From: an uncultured Actinomycetes bacterium
GTDB taxonomy: Bacteria; Actinomycetota; Acidimicrobiia; Acidimicrobiales; Acidimicrobilacustridaceae
Reading direction: 5' to 3'
Assembly (NCBI GenBank): GCA_937927725.1
Contig: CALBSE010000003.1
Location: 1-40,287 of the forward strand
Length of the DNA stretch: 40,287 nucleotides
The notes beneath the pieces were generated by a model that saw only the letters and a list, made by a program, of their open reading frames with translations, did no database searches and was not told the origin of the DNA. The position numbers and the translations under genes are program-made. This document shows positions 7,006 through 14,414 of the stretch, one piece after another; position 1 is the stretch's first letter; each line of letters starts with the position of its first letter.

Positions 7006-8130
7006 ATGTCAATCAACTTTGTAGAGAATCCGCTGCATGGCGACCCAGATCCGATCCATCCCTTTGGTAGTCCCGTCCCGAACAAGACCCCATGGCGTTC
7101 GACGCTGGCGACGATGCTCTTTGCCGTCTTGGTGCTGGCCGTGGCTGCCTGTGGGAACTCGACCGCAAACTCTGCGACATCCACGACGGTGTCGGTTCCC
7201 GAGATCACGGTGCCCTCGAGTATTCCGACGGACATCACGATTCGAGTTGGCGATCAGCAGGACTACTTCAAGACCACACTTGCTCTCGCCGGTCAAGACC
7301 AGAACTTTCCCTACAAAGTCGAGTACGCCACCTTTGTTGGTGGCCCGCCGATGTTGCAGGCATTTAAGGCCGGTGAACTTGATGTTGGCTTTGTGGCCGA
7401 CGCCCCGCTGATTTTCGCTCAGGCGCAGGGACAAGACATCAAGGGCATTGCGGCGTGGGGTGACGAGCGTGGTCGTTACTCGCTGATCGCCTCACCAAAT
7501 GCGTCTGGCATCAATGGATGGGCTGACCTCAAGGGCAAAAAGGTTGCTGCGCAGTCGGGTACCGCGCTGCAGTCCGCGTTACTGACGGGGCTCAGCTCGG
7601 TTGGACTGTCACAAAAGGACATCACGCTCGTTGACGTGCCGGCGATTCAGGTCACTCAGGTGTTGAAGAGTGGCGATGCTGACGCTGGTATCGGCGTATG
7701 GCCGTTGACTGGTACGTATTTCGCTGAGAATCCCACCGCCAAATCAGTTGCGGATGCGAAGACGCTCACTGATCGTCTTAATTTCTTCATCTCAAGTGGC
7801 AAGGCGCTTTCAAACGATGGAAAGACCGCCGCAATCGCTGACTATCTCGGTCGACTCGTGAAGGCCGTGAAGTGGGGAAACAACAACCCTGACGTCATTG
7901 CTCAGAAGACGCTGGTTGAAACGTACAAGTTGAGCCTCGATGCGGCGAAAGCCCGACTAAAGGAAAATGGCCCAACGTCGTTCTACCAATTGCCAGGAGA
8001 ACTCACTGGGCCGCAGCAGGACCTGACAAACCTTTTCCTGTCAAACGGTCTCATTCCGAAATCAATCGATGCTGCCAATCAATTTGATTCTCGCTTCAAC
8101 GCTGTCGTGAAAGCGGCGTGGGACTCATGA
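7006..8130 (+). CDS. ABC transporter substrate-binding lipoprotein (SsuA/TauA/NrtA type)
   Basis: 374 residues. An unusually long 30-residue N-terminus precedes a hydrophobic segment that ends in the lipobox Val-Ala-Ala-Cys (Cys49), so the protein is predicted to be lipid-anchored outside the membrane. The mature part has the NMT1/SsuA-like periplasmic binding fold: ITIRVGDQQDYFKTTLALAG, GGPPMLQAFKAGELDVGF, then WADLKGKKVAAQSGTALQSA. This family binds aliphatic sulfonates, taurine, nitrate or thiamine precursors. The downstream TauD-type enzymes point to a sulfonate or sulfate ester; sequence alone does not fix the ligand. It is the first gene of a tightly packed operon up to 10650. No better start exists downstream that keeps a basic n-region. 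Confidence 0.85.
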   Translation: MSINFVENPLHGDPDPIHPFGSPVPNKTPWRSTLATMLFAVLVLAVAACGNSTANSATSTTVSVPEITVPSSIPTDITIRVGDQQDYFKTTLALAGQDQNFPYKVEYATFVGGPPMLQAFKAGELDVGFVADAPLIFAQAQGQDIKGIAAWGDERGRYSLIASPNASGINGWADLKGKKVAAQSGTALQSALLTGLSSVGLSQKDITLVDVPAIQVTQVLKSGDADAGIGVWPLTGTYFAENPTAKSVADAKTLTDRLNFFISSGKALSNDGKTAAIADYLGRLVKAVKWGNNNPDVIAQKTLVETYKLSLDAAKARLKENGPTSFYQLPGELTGPQQDLTNLFLSNGLIPKSIDAANQFDSRFNAVVKAAWDS

Positions 8131-8960
8131 CTGCACGTCAAGTAATGGAAGTCCCCTTGGTTGTACTTCGCACTGGAGTCGCGGATCAACGTGCAAAGCG
8201 ACTTCGTCGTTCGTCTCGCTCGCTTGAACGATTGATCGGAGTCATCGCACTCCTCTCAATCTGGCAGGTCGCCGCGTGGCTTGGCTGGATTACCCCAGAC
8301 ATTCTTGCCGGGCCTTTGAATGTGCTCGGGACTGCGTGGGACCTGCTCGTTGATGGAACGCTCGCCGGAGCTGTGTGTGCATCGCTGCAACGAGTTGTGA
8401 TCGGACTTGCAATCGGAATTCCGGTCGGCGTTGGACTGGCGGTGTGGTCGGGACTTTCTCGAACCGGTGAAAATCTCGTTGATTCGCCAATGCAAATGAT
8501 TCGGTTCCTTCCCGTCATTGCGCTGCAGCCGCTGTTCCTTCTCTGGTTCGGAATCGGTAACGAAGCGAAAATCGCACTGATCTCCTTCGGCGTGGTGTTC
8601 CCCGTTTACATCAATACGTCCGTGGCGATTCGAACGATTGATCCGCGCAATCTTGAACTCGCCAAGACCATCGGACTCACTCGATGGGCAACGATTCGTC
8701 GAGTCGTATTAACGGCAGTGACTCCTGCGTTCCTGGTTGGTTTGCGCATGGCAGTTGCGATCAGCTGGCTCATTCTCGTCTTCGCTGAACAGATCAATGC
8801 CCGCGAAGGCGTGGGAGCGCTTGTTATCAAAGCCCAGACCTTCTTTCTTACCGATGTGATCGTCGTCTGTCTCGGTGTCTATGCGGTGCTTGGTTTGCTC
8901 TCCGATTTCGGCGTCCGACTTCTTGAACGAAAGGTCCTTCAATGGCAACCAGGGAGATAG
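8127..8960 (+). CDS. ABC transporter permease (SsuC/TauC type)
   Basis: 277 residues from the ATG at 8127, which overlaps the previous stop as ATGA; a GTG at 8118 would add three residues. An inner-membrane permease with about six hydrophobic helices. The cytoplasmic coupling loop EAA-like motif is visible around LELAKTIGLTRWATIRRVVLTAVTPAFLVG, typical of the BPD_transp_1 family. IALQPLFLLWFGIGNEAKI and AISWLILVFAEQINAREGVG are strongly SsuC/TauC-like. It carries substrate across the membrane for the lipoprotein encoded just before it, driven by the ATPase encoded next. Confidence 0.9.
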   Translation: MTARQVMEVPLVVLRTGVADQRAKRLRRSSRSLERLIGVIALLSIWQVAAWLGWITPDILAGPLNVLGTAWDLLVDGTLAGAVCASLQRVVIGLAIGIPVGVGLAVWSGLSRTGENLVDSPMQMIRFLPVIALQPLFLLWFGIGNEAKIALISFGVVFPVYINTSVAIRTIDPRNLELAKTIGLTRWATIRRVVLTAVTPAFLVGLRMAVAISWLILVFAEQINAREGVGALVIKAQTFFLTDVIVVCLGVYAVLGLLSDFGVRLLERKVLQWQPGR

Positions 8961-9760
8961 ATCTCATCGACACCCTCAACGACGAACTCAGTGCCGAACT
9001 CGATCGGAATTCCGATTCAAAGACGGTTGAATCGGGGATCGCAACCGACGTGCGCGAGGTTCGTCGAGTCTTTGGCGATCGAGTAGTTCTCGATGGAATC
9101 AATTTGAAGCTCCATCGCGGCGAGTTTGTTGCGCTGCTTGGTCGGTCGGGCTCGGGCAAGACGACGCTCTTGCGTGCGCTTGCTGGTCTCGACACGGGAG
9201 TGACCGGCACGATCCTTGTTCCCGAACAGCGGTCAGTGGTGTTTCAGGACCCTCGTTTGCTCCCATGGGCGAAGGTTCTCGACAACGTTGTGCTTGGACT
9301 TAAAGGCGACGAACATCGGCGTCACGGAGAAGAAGTTCTCGCCGAAGTTGGGCTCGCTGGTCATGAGTCGGACTGGCCGAAGACGTTGTCGGGTGGCGAA
9401 GCCCAGCGGGTCTCGTTGGCGCGAGCCCTTGTGCGCCAACCAGACCTTTTGCTGCTTGACGAACCGTTTGGAGCACTTGATGCACTCACTCGAATCCGGA
9501 TGCACACCCTTTTACAGAGATTGTGTAGTCGGTATACGCCAGCAGTACTTCTCGTGACCCACGACGTGGACGAAGCCTTGCTGCTCGCTGATCGAGTTCT
9601 TGTATTGACCGAAGGGGAGATTTCACTCGACCTTCCCGTGACTATTCCCAGCCCTCGCCTACGAGGCGATTCAACATTCATTGCATTGCGCTCACGGTTA
9701 CTCGCCGAACTTGGTGTCGACGAAGTTGCTGAAGGCGACCACGAAAGGAACCCATCATGA
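8942..9760 (+). CDS. ABC transporter ATPase (SsuB/TauB type)
   Basis: 272 residues; its ATG lies inside the end of the permease gene. Walker A GRSGSGKT (residues 67-74), a Q-loop in VVFQDPRLLPW (the form typical of SsuB), signature LSGGE (149-153), Walker B LLLLDEP (169-175) and the switch His in LLVTHDVDEA. A 35-residue acidic N-terminal tail precedes the ABC domain. It powers uptake with the permease encoded upstream. Its TGA overlaps the next ATG (9757), so transporter and dioxygenase are coupled. Confidence 0.92.
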   Translation: MATREIDLIDTLNDELSAELDRNSDSKTVESGIATDVREVRRVFGDRVVLDGINLKLHRGEFVALLGRSGSGKTTLLRALAGLDTGVTGTILVPEQRSVVFQDPRLLPWAKVLDNVVLGLKGDEHRRHGEEVLAEVGLAGHESDWPKTLSGGEAQRVSLARALVRQPDLLLLDEPFGALDALTRIRMHTLLQRLCSRYTPAVLLVTHDVDEALLLADRVLVLTEGEISLDLPVTIPSPRLRGDSTFIALRSRLLAELGVDEVAEGDHERNPS

Positions 9761-10650
9761 CCATCCTCGATTCACGACCATCGATTGAACTCGATGTGAC
9801 ACCACTTTCGGGAACGATTGGATCAGTGATCCATGGCATCGACCTCAAACGGGAACTCGATGACGAGACCGTCGCTGCGATTCGAGCCGTGTGGCTCGAA
9901 CGTCGAGTCGTGTTCTTCCCCAAGCAATTTCTGACTCCCGACGAACATGTTCGGTTTGTCTCCTATTTCGGTGAGCCGACTCCAGCCCATCCGGTTGTTC
10001 CAGGAATTGATGGACATCCGGAAGTTTTTGAAATCGACTACACGAAGTCTCGAGAGCTCTACAAGCAATACGGCGATCTCGGCGGTAAGCGCAGCGGTCT
10101 TGACTGGCACACGGATGTCACGTTTGTTGAACGACCGCCAGCAGCATCAGCATTAAATGCAATCGTTGTACCTCCCTCTGGCGGCGACACGCTTTGGACC
10201 GATCAGATTGCCGCGTTTTCTGCTCTTAGTCCTTCGCTTCAGGAGTATCTGTCGACGCTGACTGCAGTGCACGATGGCAAAGCTGCATTCGGCTCCCGGT
10301 TGAAAAAGCGTGATGGTGTCGGCGAATGGGACGGAGAGGAATACACATCGCTCAACCCTGTCGAGCATCCGGTTGTACGCACGCACCCTGAAACGGGGGA
10401 GAAGGTCCTCTTTGTGAATTCCGGGTTCACGTCGCACATCAAGGAACTCGAACGCGACGAAAGTTCTGCACTTCTGTCCTTTCTCTACGGTCATTCGGTT
10501 CGACCTGAATTCGTCGTTCGGTATCACTGGAGCTCCGGTGATCTCGGCTTTTGGGACAACCGCTCAACGCAACACGCCGTTGCTGGCGATTACGGGGAAC
10601 AGCACCGTGTCATCCAGCGCGTCACCATTCGCGGTGACCGGCCACTCTGA
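9757..10650 (+). CDS. TauD/TfdA-family 2-oxoglutarate dioxygenase, paralogue 1
   Basis: 297 residues. Fe(II)/2-oxoglutarate enzymes of this family hydroxylate taurine, alkylsulfonates or sulfate esters next to the sulfur group; the product then releases sulfite or sulfate. The facial triad is His118-x-Asp120 (DWHTDVTF) and His273 (STQHAV). Arg284 (His+11) and Arg288 (His+15) match the spacing of TauD Arg266, which binds 2-oxoglutarate, and Arg270, which binds the sulfonate. AHPVVPG near 77-83 matches the substrate loop. AAGGA lies before the ATG, which overlaps the ATPase stop. Coupling to the transporter suggests it acts on the imported compound; taurine itself is not proven. Confidence 0.9.
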   Translation: MTILDSRPSIELDVTPLSGTIGSVIHGIDLKRELDDETVAAIRAVWLERRVVFFPKQFLTPDEHVRFVSYFGEPTPAHPVVPGIDGHPEVFEIDYTKSRELYKQYGDLGGKRSGLDWHTDVTFVERPPAASALNAIVVPPSGGDTLWTDQIAAFSALSPSLQEYLSTLTAVHDGKAAFGSRLKKRDGVGEWDGEEYTSLNPVEHPVVRTHPETGEKVLFVNSGFTSHIKELERDESSALLSFLYGHSVRPEFVVRYHWSSGDLGFWDNRSTQHAVAGDYGEQHRVIQRVTIRGDRPL

Positions 10651-10745
10651 GCAGGCAATCACAATCTTGTTCCGGCGCTATCGAACTACGGCGTCGGGAT
10701 GATGGACCGCCGAGCGACTTCCCCCGGTTGACTCGTGCCGTCCGC

Positions 10746-10783
10746 GGGTGGGACCAGCGTCTCAGGGGCCGCTGATCCCACCC
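10746..10783 (+). other. Strong hairpin between the two dioxygenase genes
   Basis: GGGTGGGA (10746-10753) pairs with TCCCACCC (10776-10783) and CAGCG (10755-10759) with CGCTG (10770-10774), separated by one C/A mismatch, around a 10-base loop. Only a short T run follows (GTTTCTC), so it could be a partial terminator, an attenuator or an mRNA stabiliser. The rest of the 183-base gap has no gene; I recognise no known riboswitch class. Confidence 0.55.
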
Positions 10784-10833
10784 CCGTTTCTCAACTGGCA
10801 GAAGCACTTCAAATTCGAACAAGGAGAAATTTC

Positions 10834-11814
10834 ATGACTGATCTCATCGAGGCAAAGGCTGCAATCGATTCAAGCGAGATTGCAGTGAAACCGCTTTCTG
10901 GACACACCGGCGCAGAGATTTTCGGAATCGATATTTCAACGCCGCTGACAGATGTTGAACAAGACGTGATTCAAACAGCACTTGATAGGTGGAAGGTGGT
11001 GTTCTTCCGAAACCAGTCGATTGATCATGCGCAGCAGATTGCCTTCACTCGACAGTTTGGTGATCTCACCTACGCACACCCACACGACGACAATCCGCCG
11101 GAGGACTTTCCAGAGATTTACACCGTGTCGCCCGCTCGGTTTGCGGCACAGTACGGATATTTCGATGACGATTCCGTTGCGTTCATCCGCAAGCGTTACT
11201 CGTATACAAACGATTGGCACACGGACGTCACGCCAGTTGTGAACCCGCCGTCAGCTTCGGTGCTTCGTGCTGAGGTCGTCCCCGAATTTGGTGGCGATAC
11301 GCAATTCACAAACCTTGTTGCCGCTTATGAAGGATTGTCTACGCCGTTCCGAGAGTTCTTAGATGGACTTCGAGCCGAACACCGCTACGGCGCCGGTGTC
11401 TCACGTCGAGGGACCGCGATTGATCCCTCGCTTGGTGGACGTCAACTCGTCTCGCATCACCCAGTCGTTCGTGTGCATCCGCACACCGGAGAGCGTGCGC
11501 TCTTTGTGAGTCCTGGTTTCACTTCCCGAATACTCGGACTGAGTGAAGAGGAGAGCAAGGGCATTCTCGAACTCCTTTTTGCGCACATTACGAAACCGAC
11601 CTACACAGTTCGGTTTCGCTGGGCCCCGGGAAGTGTCGCATTTTGGGACAACCGTGCCACCGCTCACGTTGGACCGCAGGATATTGACCACCTTGATGTT
11701 GATCGCGTGCTGCATCGCACCACGATCATTGGTGAAATCCCGGTTGGAGTTGACGGTCGCGAGTCGACCGCGATTGAGGGCGAACTCTTCCAGGCAATTC
11801 CGCTGTTCCGTTGA
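10834..11814 (+). CDS. TauD/TfdA-family 2-oxoglutarate dioxygenase, paralogue 2
   Basis: 326 residues from the ATG at 10834, which has a strong AAGGAG 7 nt upstream; the open frame upstream (from 10735) crosses the hairpin and is not coding. Facial triad: His129-x-Asp131 (DWHTDVTP) and His278 (ATAHVG). Arg291 and Arg295 keep the four-residue spacing of the two TauD arginines, but lie two residues further from the last His. Compared with paralogue 1 it has a longer insert before the first His (about 85-127) and a C-terminal tail, so its substrate probably differs. It is separated from the operon by a hairpin and has its own ribosome site, so its level can differ from that of paralogue 1. Confidence 0.9.
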   Translation: MTDLIEAKAAIDSSEIAVKPLSGHTGAEIFGIDISTPLTDVEQDVIQTALDRWKVVFFRNQSIDHAQQIAFTRQFGDLTYAHPHDDNPPEDFPEIYTVSPARFAAQYGYFDDDSVAFIRKRYSYTNDWHTDVTPVVNPPSASVLRAEVVPEFGGDTQFTNLVAAYEGLSTPFREFLDGLRAEHRYGAGVSRRGTAIDPSLGGRQLVSHHPVVRVHPHTGERALFVSPGFTSRILGLSEEESKGILELLFAHITKPTYTVRFRWAPGSVAFWDNRATAHVGPQDIDHLDVDRVLHRTTIIGEIPVGVDGRESTAIEGELFQAIPLFR

Positions 11815-11820
11815 GTCTTG

Positions 11821-11854
11821 GGTGTGGGCGGATGCGGGGGCAGCCGCCCACACC
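11821..11854. terminator. Bidirectional hairpin terminator between dioxygenase 2 and the cupin gene
   Basis: An 11-bp perfect stem, GGTGTGGGCGG (11821-11831) with CCGCCCACACC (11844-11854), continues after an A/G mismatch with three more pairs and a GGGG loop. It lies between two convergent genes. There is no U-tract on either side, as is common for actinobacterial terminators. Confidence 0.7.
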
Positions 11855-11871
11855 TGCACCATCGTTGCGAC

Positions 11872-12840
11872 TTATGTGCTCGCCCGAGGCGCAAAGCGAA
11901 TATCGAGTGAGCGTAAGTAGGTCTGCAGCCCAGCGTCTTGGATTGGGATAATCCACGCGGGTTCGCCCGACTCGTTGTAGTGGGCATGCCATAGCCCGGG
12001 CGGTGTCACGAACGCTGAATGAGGTTCCCAGTCGACGCGAATCGGGTCGATGATTTCCCCATCCTCATCAACCGACCGACCCACGAGTGTGTAGCAACCT
12101 CGTTCGCAAGCACCGACAAGATCAAGCGCGACTGATTGATGCCGGTGAGGACGTTGCACCGCTCCCACGGGAAGAAGTCCGTACATCGCCCACAACACGT
12201 GCGTGACGGTTTGTGTCATGTCGTTCGGTGTTGTGTTGAGAAGGATCGACAAACGATTTCGGTCGGTGGCATGCGGAGAGGTTTCGACGTCGACAAGTTC
12301 TGCTTGCACGCGTTCGGCGGGAAATCGCGTTGGTTCAAATTTCGCGTGTGTCGGAGCAACTCCGAGATATCGAAGCAACGGTTCGTCCGTGACCCAATAC
12401 ATCGTGGTGTCGGTTGAGGCTCGATGAACGCTGGTCGAGTTGGCAGGGAGTACAAAGAAGTCGCCTGCGCCCCATTCGAGTTCGCGACCGTTCACATTCG
12501 AAACGCCGGTTCCCGAAATCACGTGGTACAGCTCTGAGGTTGCAACTGGCGCAGTATCGACCGAAGCGCCAGGAGCGATACGAAGAAACGAGGTGAGCAA
12601 CGCGGGTGATGTCGCCGGACCTTCGGTGATCGACAGTTGTTCTGAAAGGTCGAATGGAATGATGCCGGTTGCGACAGCTTGGTGCCGGGCCGCGGGGAAG
12701 CGTTCCATCGCTACTGGCGGGATGCGACCTGATCCAACGGGGTTCGCCGCTCGGGAGTATTCGAAGTAGTTGGACTGGCCAGACCAATCCTGATCGTCGA
12801 GACCCTCGGCTGATCCGCCCATCACCAATGTCGGTTCCAT
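11872..12840 (-). CDS. Bicupin protein, gentisate-dioxygenase-like, metal site only in second cupin
   Basis: 322 residues with two cupin domains (about 80-155 and 215-300). Cupin 2 keeps the metal ligands: RPHRHQSVALDL gives His232 and His234, and PPGLWHAHYNE gives His285 and His287. Cupin 1 has the barrel pattern (SELYHVISGTG, GDFFVLPANSTSVHRA) but lacks the HxH pair. Gentisate 1,2-dioxygenase and relatives normally use the N-terminal cupin, so assignment to that enzyme is unsafe; an iron oxygenase or a ligand-binding cupin are both possible. It converges on dioxygenase 2 and is divergent from moaC (58 bp). A role in handling the carbon product of desulfonation is only a guess from position. 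Confidence 0.75.
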   Translation of the reverse strand: MEPTLVMGGSAEGLDDQDWSGQSNYFEYSRAANPVGSGRIPPVAMERFPAARHQAVATGIIPFDLSEQLSITEGPATSPALLTSFLRIAPGASVDTAPVATSELYHVISGTGVSNVNGRELEWGAGDFFVLPANSTSVHRASTDTTMYWVTDEPLLRYLGVAPTHAKFEPTRFPAERVQAELVDVETSPHATDRNRLSILLNTTPNDMTQTVTHVLWAMYGLLPVGAVQRPHRHQSVALDLVGACERGCYTLVGRSVDEDGEIIDPIRVDWEPHSAFVTPPGLWHAHYNESGEPAWIIPIQDAGLQTYLRSLDIRFAPRAST

Positions 12841-12886
12841 GGCTTCAGTCTGCCTTCTCTCCCGGGATCACACGAGGGGAGGAGCG

Positions 12887-12892
12887 TAGGAT
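12887..12892 (+). promoter_or_regulatory. Candidate -10 box for leaderless moaC
   Basis: TAGGAT, 6 nt before the ATG at 12899, with a C-rich gap and no Shine-Dalgarno sequence. No good -35 is visible. Confidence 0.4.
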
Positions 12893-12898
12893 TGCCCC

Positions 12899-13453
12899 AT
12901 GTCCGACCGCGGTCTCACCCATCTCGATCCTCTGGGCCGTGCCCGGATGGTCGACGTCACGCCCAAAGACGTCACCCATCGCCGGGCGATTGCTCGTGGT
13001 CGGGTGCACATGACTCCGGAAACTGTGTCGTTGGTGGCTCAGGGGGCGATCAGTAAGGGCGACGTCCTGGCCGTCGCTCGCGTCGCAGGCATTCAGGCGG
13101 CAAAGCGCACCTCCGACCTCATCCCGCTCTGCCATCCGCTGATGATCGGCGGCGTCTCTGTGAACTTCCGCATTGACGACGACTACATCGAGATCGAAGC
13201 TCAGGTCGAAACGGTGGATCGCACTGGCGTCGAGATGGAAGCGCTCACTGCATGTTCGGTCGCAGCACTGACGATCTATGACATGTGTAAATCTTCTGAC
13301 CGTTCGATGGTCATCGGCGAGATTGCGCTGTGGGAAAAGACCGGTGGACGTTCCGGTGTCTACCAACGCGATCCGGACGCATCTTTAGGAGACGACGTTC
13401 TTGACGGCTCGTTCACCGGAACCGCAGAGAATGGCCAAAATCCGTCGGTGTGA
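12899..13453 (+). CDS. moaC: Cyclic pyranopterin monophosphate synthase
   Basis: 184 residues. MoaC turns the MoaA product 3',8-cyclo-GTP into cyclic pyranopterin monophosphate. Motifs: MVDVTPKDVTHRRAIARG, LIPLCHPLMIGGV, and MEALTACSVAALTIYDMCKS followed by MVIGEIALWEKTGGRSG, which hold the active-site Lys, His and Asp residues. The family is about 160 residues; the last 20 or so here form an acidic tail without similarity to the core. It lies 6 kb from moaA, in the same direction, behind the sulfonate-type module. moaD, moaE and mogA are not in the window. Confidence 0.96.
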   Translation: MSDRGLTHLDPLGRARMVDVTPKDVTHRRAIARGRVHMTPETVSLVAQGAISKGDVLAVARVAGIQAAKRTSDLIPLCHPLMIGGVSVNFRIDDDYIEIEAQVETVDRTGVEMEALTACSVAALTIYDMCKSSDRSMVIGEIALWEKTGGRSGVYQRDPDASLGDDVLDGSFTGTAENGQNPSV

Positions 13454-13651
13454 CCGATTCGTTGAATCAGCGTTCTGCCATACAGGGCAAGGAAAATCAC
13501 GGTTTTCGATCGTTGCTCGCTGGAGCCTGATTGGCGGGCTGTAGTAGAAACGTAATGTTCTCATTCACCCGATGGACGCCTACCGGCAACCGTTTCGCAA
13601 CGTGAAACCGGCCCAAGGCCCCATCCCAATCTCTGCGAGGAAAGTCACGTC

Positions 13652-14188
13652 ATGACGATTCTGGTGCTGTTCGTGCTCGCAGTCGTTTGGGCGGTGTATC
13701 TCGTTTCCTGGATCCGTTCACGGACAGAACATCATCGTGTGAACTCAATTAGTTCGTTCTCGAACCATCTCTCCATCCTTGAGCGTGCCGCTCCAGGGTC
13801 TGCGACACCCGTCGTGCCGGTGGCATCAGGAACTGCTCCGCTGCGAGGCAGCGAGTACTTCGCTCCGCATCGCCCCAAGTTGTCGCCGCAGAAGAAGCGC
13901 CGCCGCGACATTCTCTTTGGCCTTGCCGGAGCCACCGGGGTCACCCTCCTCGGAGCCTTCGCTTTCGGAGGCCTCATGATCCTGCTGTTCGTGCTCAGCC
14001 TGGCGGCCTTTGCTGGCTACGTCGTCTTGCTTGCCAATGCTCAAAAGCAGAAGCTTGAGCGTGAGGCCAAGGTTCGCTACATGCAGGACAACGGCGGGGT
14101 TCTTCCCGGTCAGGCCACTGGTGCTCCGGTGGCGTCCGATGACGAAGAGGAAACGCTTCCTCGGATGTTCGTCGTCGGCGGCAACTGA
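13652..14188 (+). CDS. GlpR/SepX-like three-helix membrane protein (candidate division factor)
   Basis: 178 residues. Helix 1 (2-20) sits at the very N-terminus and is followed by a basic stretch and a linker with NSISSFSNHLSILERAAP (31-48). A KKRRR patch (81-85) precedes two close hydrophobic helices (about 88-127), then a charged, acidic tail. This layout matches actinobacterial SepX/GlpR proteins, membrane partners of the gephyrin-like protein Glp and of the divisome, whose genes lie near galU and moeA. GAGGAAAG precedes the ATG. The 198-base gap before it holds a possible promoter (TTGGCG, 16 bp, TAATGT at 13553). The topology is visible; the identity is inferred from layout and neighbours, as I cannot align it. 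Confidence 0.6.
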   Translation: MTILVLFVLAVVWAVYLVSWIRSRTEHHRVNSISSFSNHLSILERAAPGSATPVVPVASGTAPLRGSEYFAPHRPKLSPQKKRRRDILFGLAGATGVTLLGAFAFGGLMILLFVLSLAAFAGYVVLLANAQKQKLEREAKVRYMQDNGGVLPGQATGAPVASDDEEETLPRMFVVGGN

Positions 14189-14248
14189 CCCATTTGGTCT
14201 GTCGATTCCGTGGCGGTTCGCGCTGTCCGGTAGATTGACGACCCCTGC

Positions 14249-14325
14249 GGGGGTGTAGCTCAGTTGGCTAGAGCGCTACGTTCGCAACGTAGAGGTCGGG
14301 AGTTCGATTCTCCTCACCTCCACCA
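14249..14325 (+). tRNA. tRNA-Ala (anticodon CGC)
   Basis: 77 nt with encoded CCA. The acceptor stem GGGGGTG pairs with CACCTCC and contains a G3-U70 wobble pair, the identity mark of alanine tRNA. Anticodon stem CTACG/CGTAG with loop TTCGCAA gives anticodon CGC, reading GCG. The T arm is GGGAG-TTCGATT-CTCCT. All arms fold. Confidence 0.97.
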
Positions 14326-14334
14326 CAGGAGTGT

Positions 14335-14364
14335 GAAAGCCCCGGCAAATGTGTCGGGGCTTTC
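14335..14364 (+). terminator. Terminator of the tRNA-Ala gene
   Basis: GAAAGCCCCG (14335-14344) pairs with CGGGGCTTTC (14355-14364), extended inward by three further pairs around a 4-base loop. It starts 9 bases after the tRNA. Confidence 0.85.
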
Positions 14365-14400
14365 AACGTCGCAGGGGCTCGATCGAAACCGCGCAGCGCG

Positions 14401-14406
14401 TACCAT
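14401..14406 (+). promoter_or_regulatory. Candidate -10 box for the first Coq4-like gene
   Basis: TACCAT, 8 nt before the ATG at 14415, with no ribosome site between. It fits the leaderless pattern of the window and supports 14415 as the start. Confidence 0.35.
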
Positions 14407-14414
14407 CCGAACCC

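Noticed and set aside
10651..10833. Known riboswitch (SAM or related class) before the second dioxygenase
   Set aside because: Only one hairpin is clear; the conserved core sequences of the SAM classes I know are not present.
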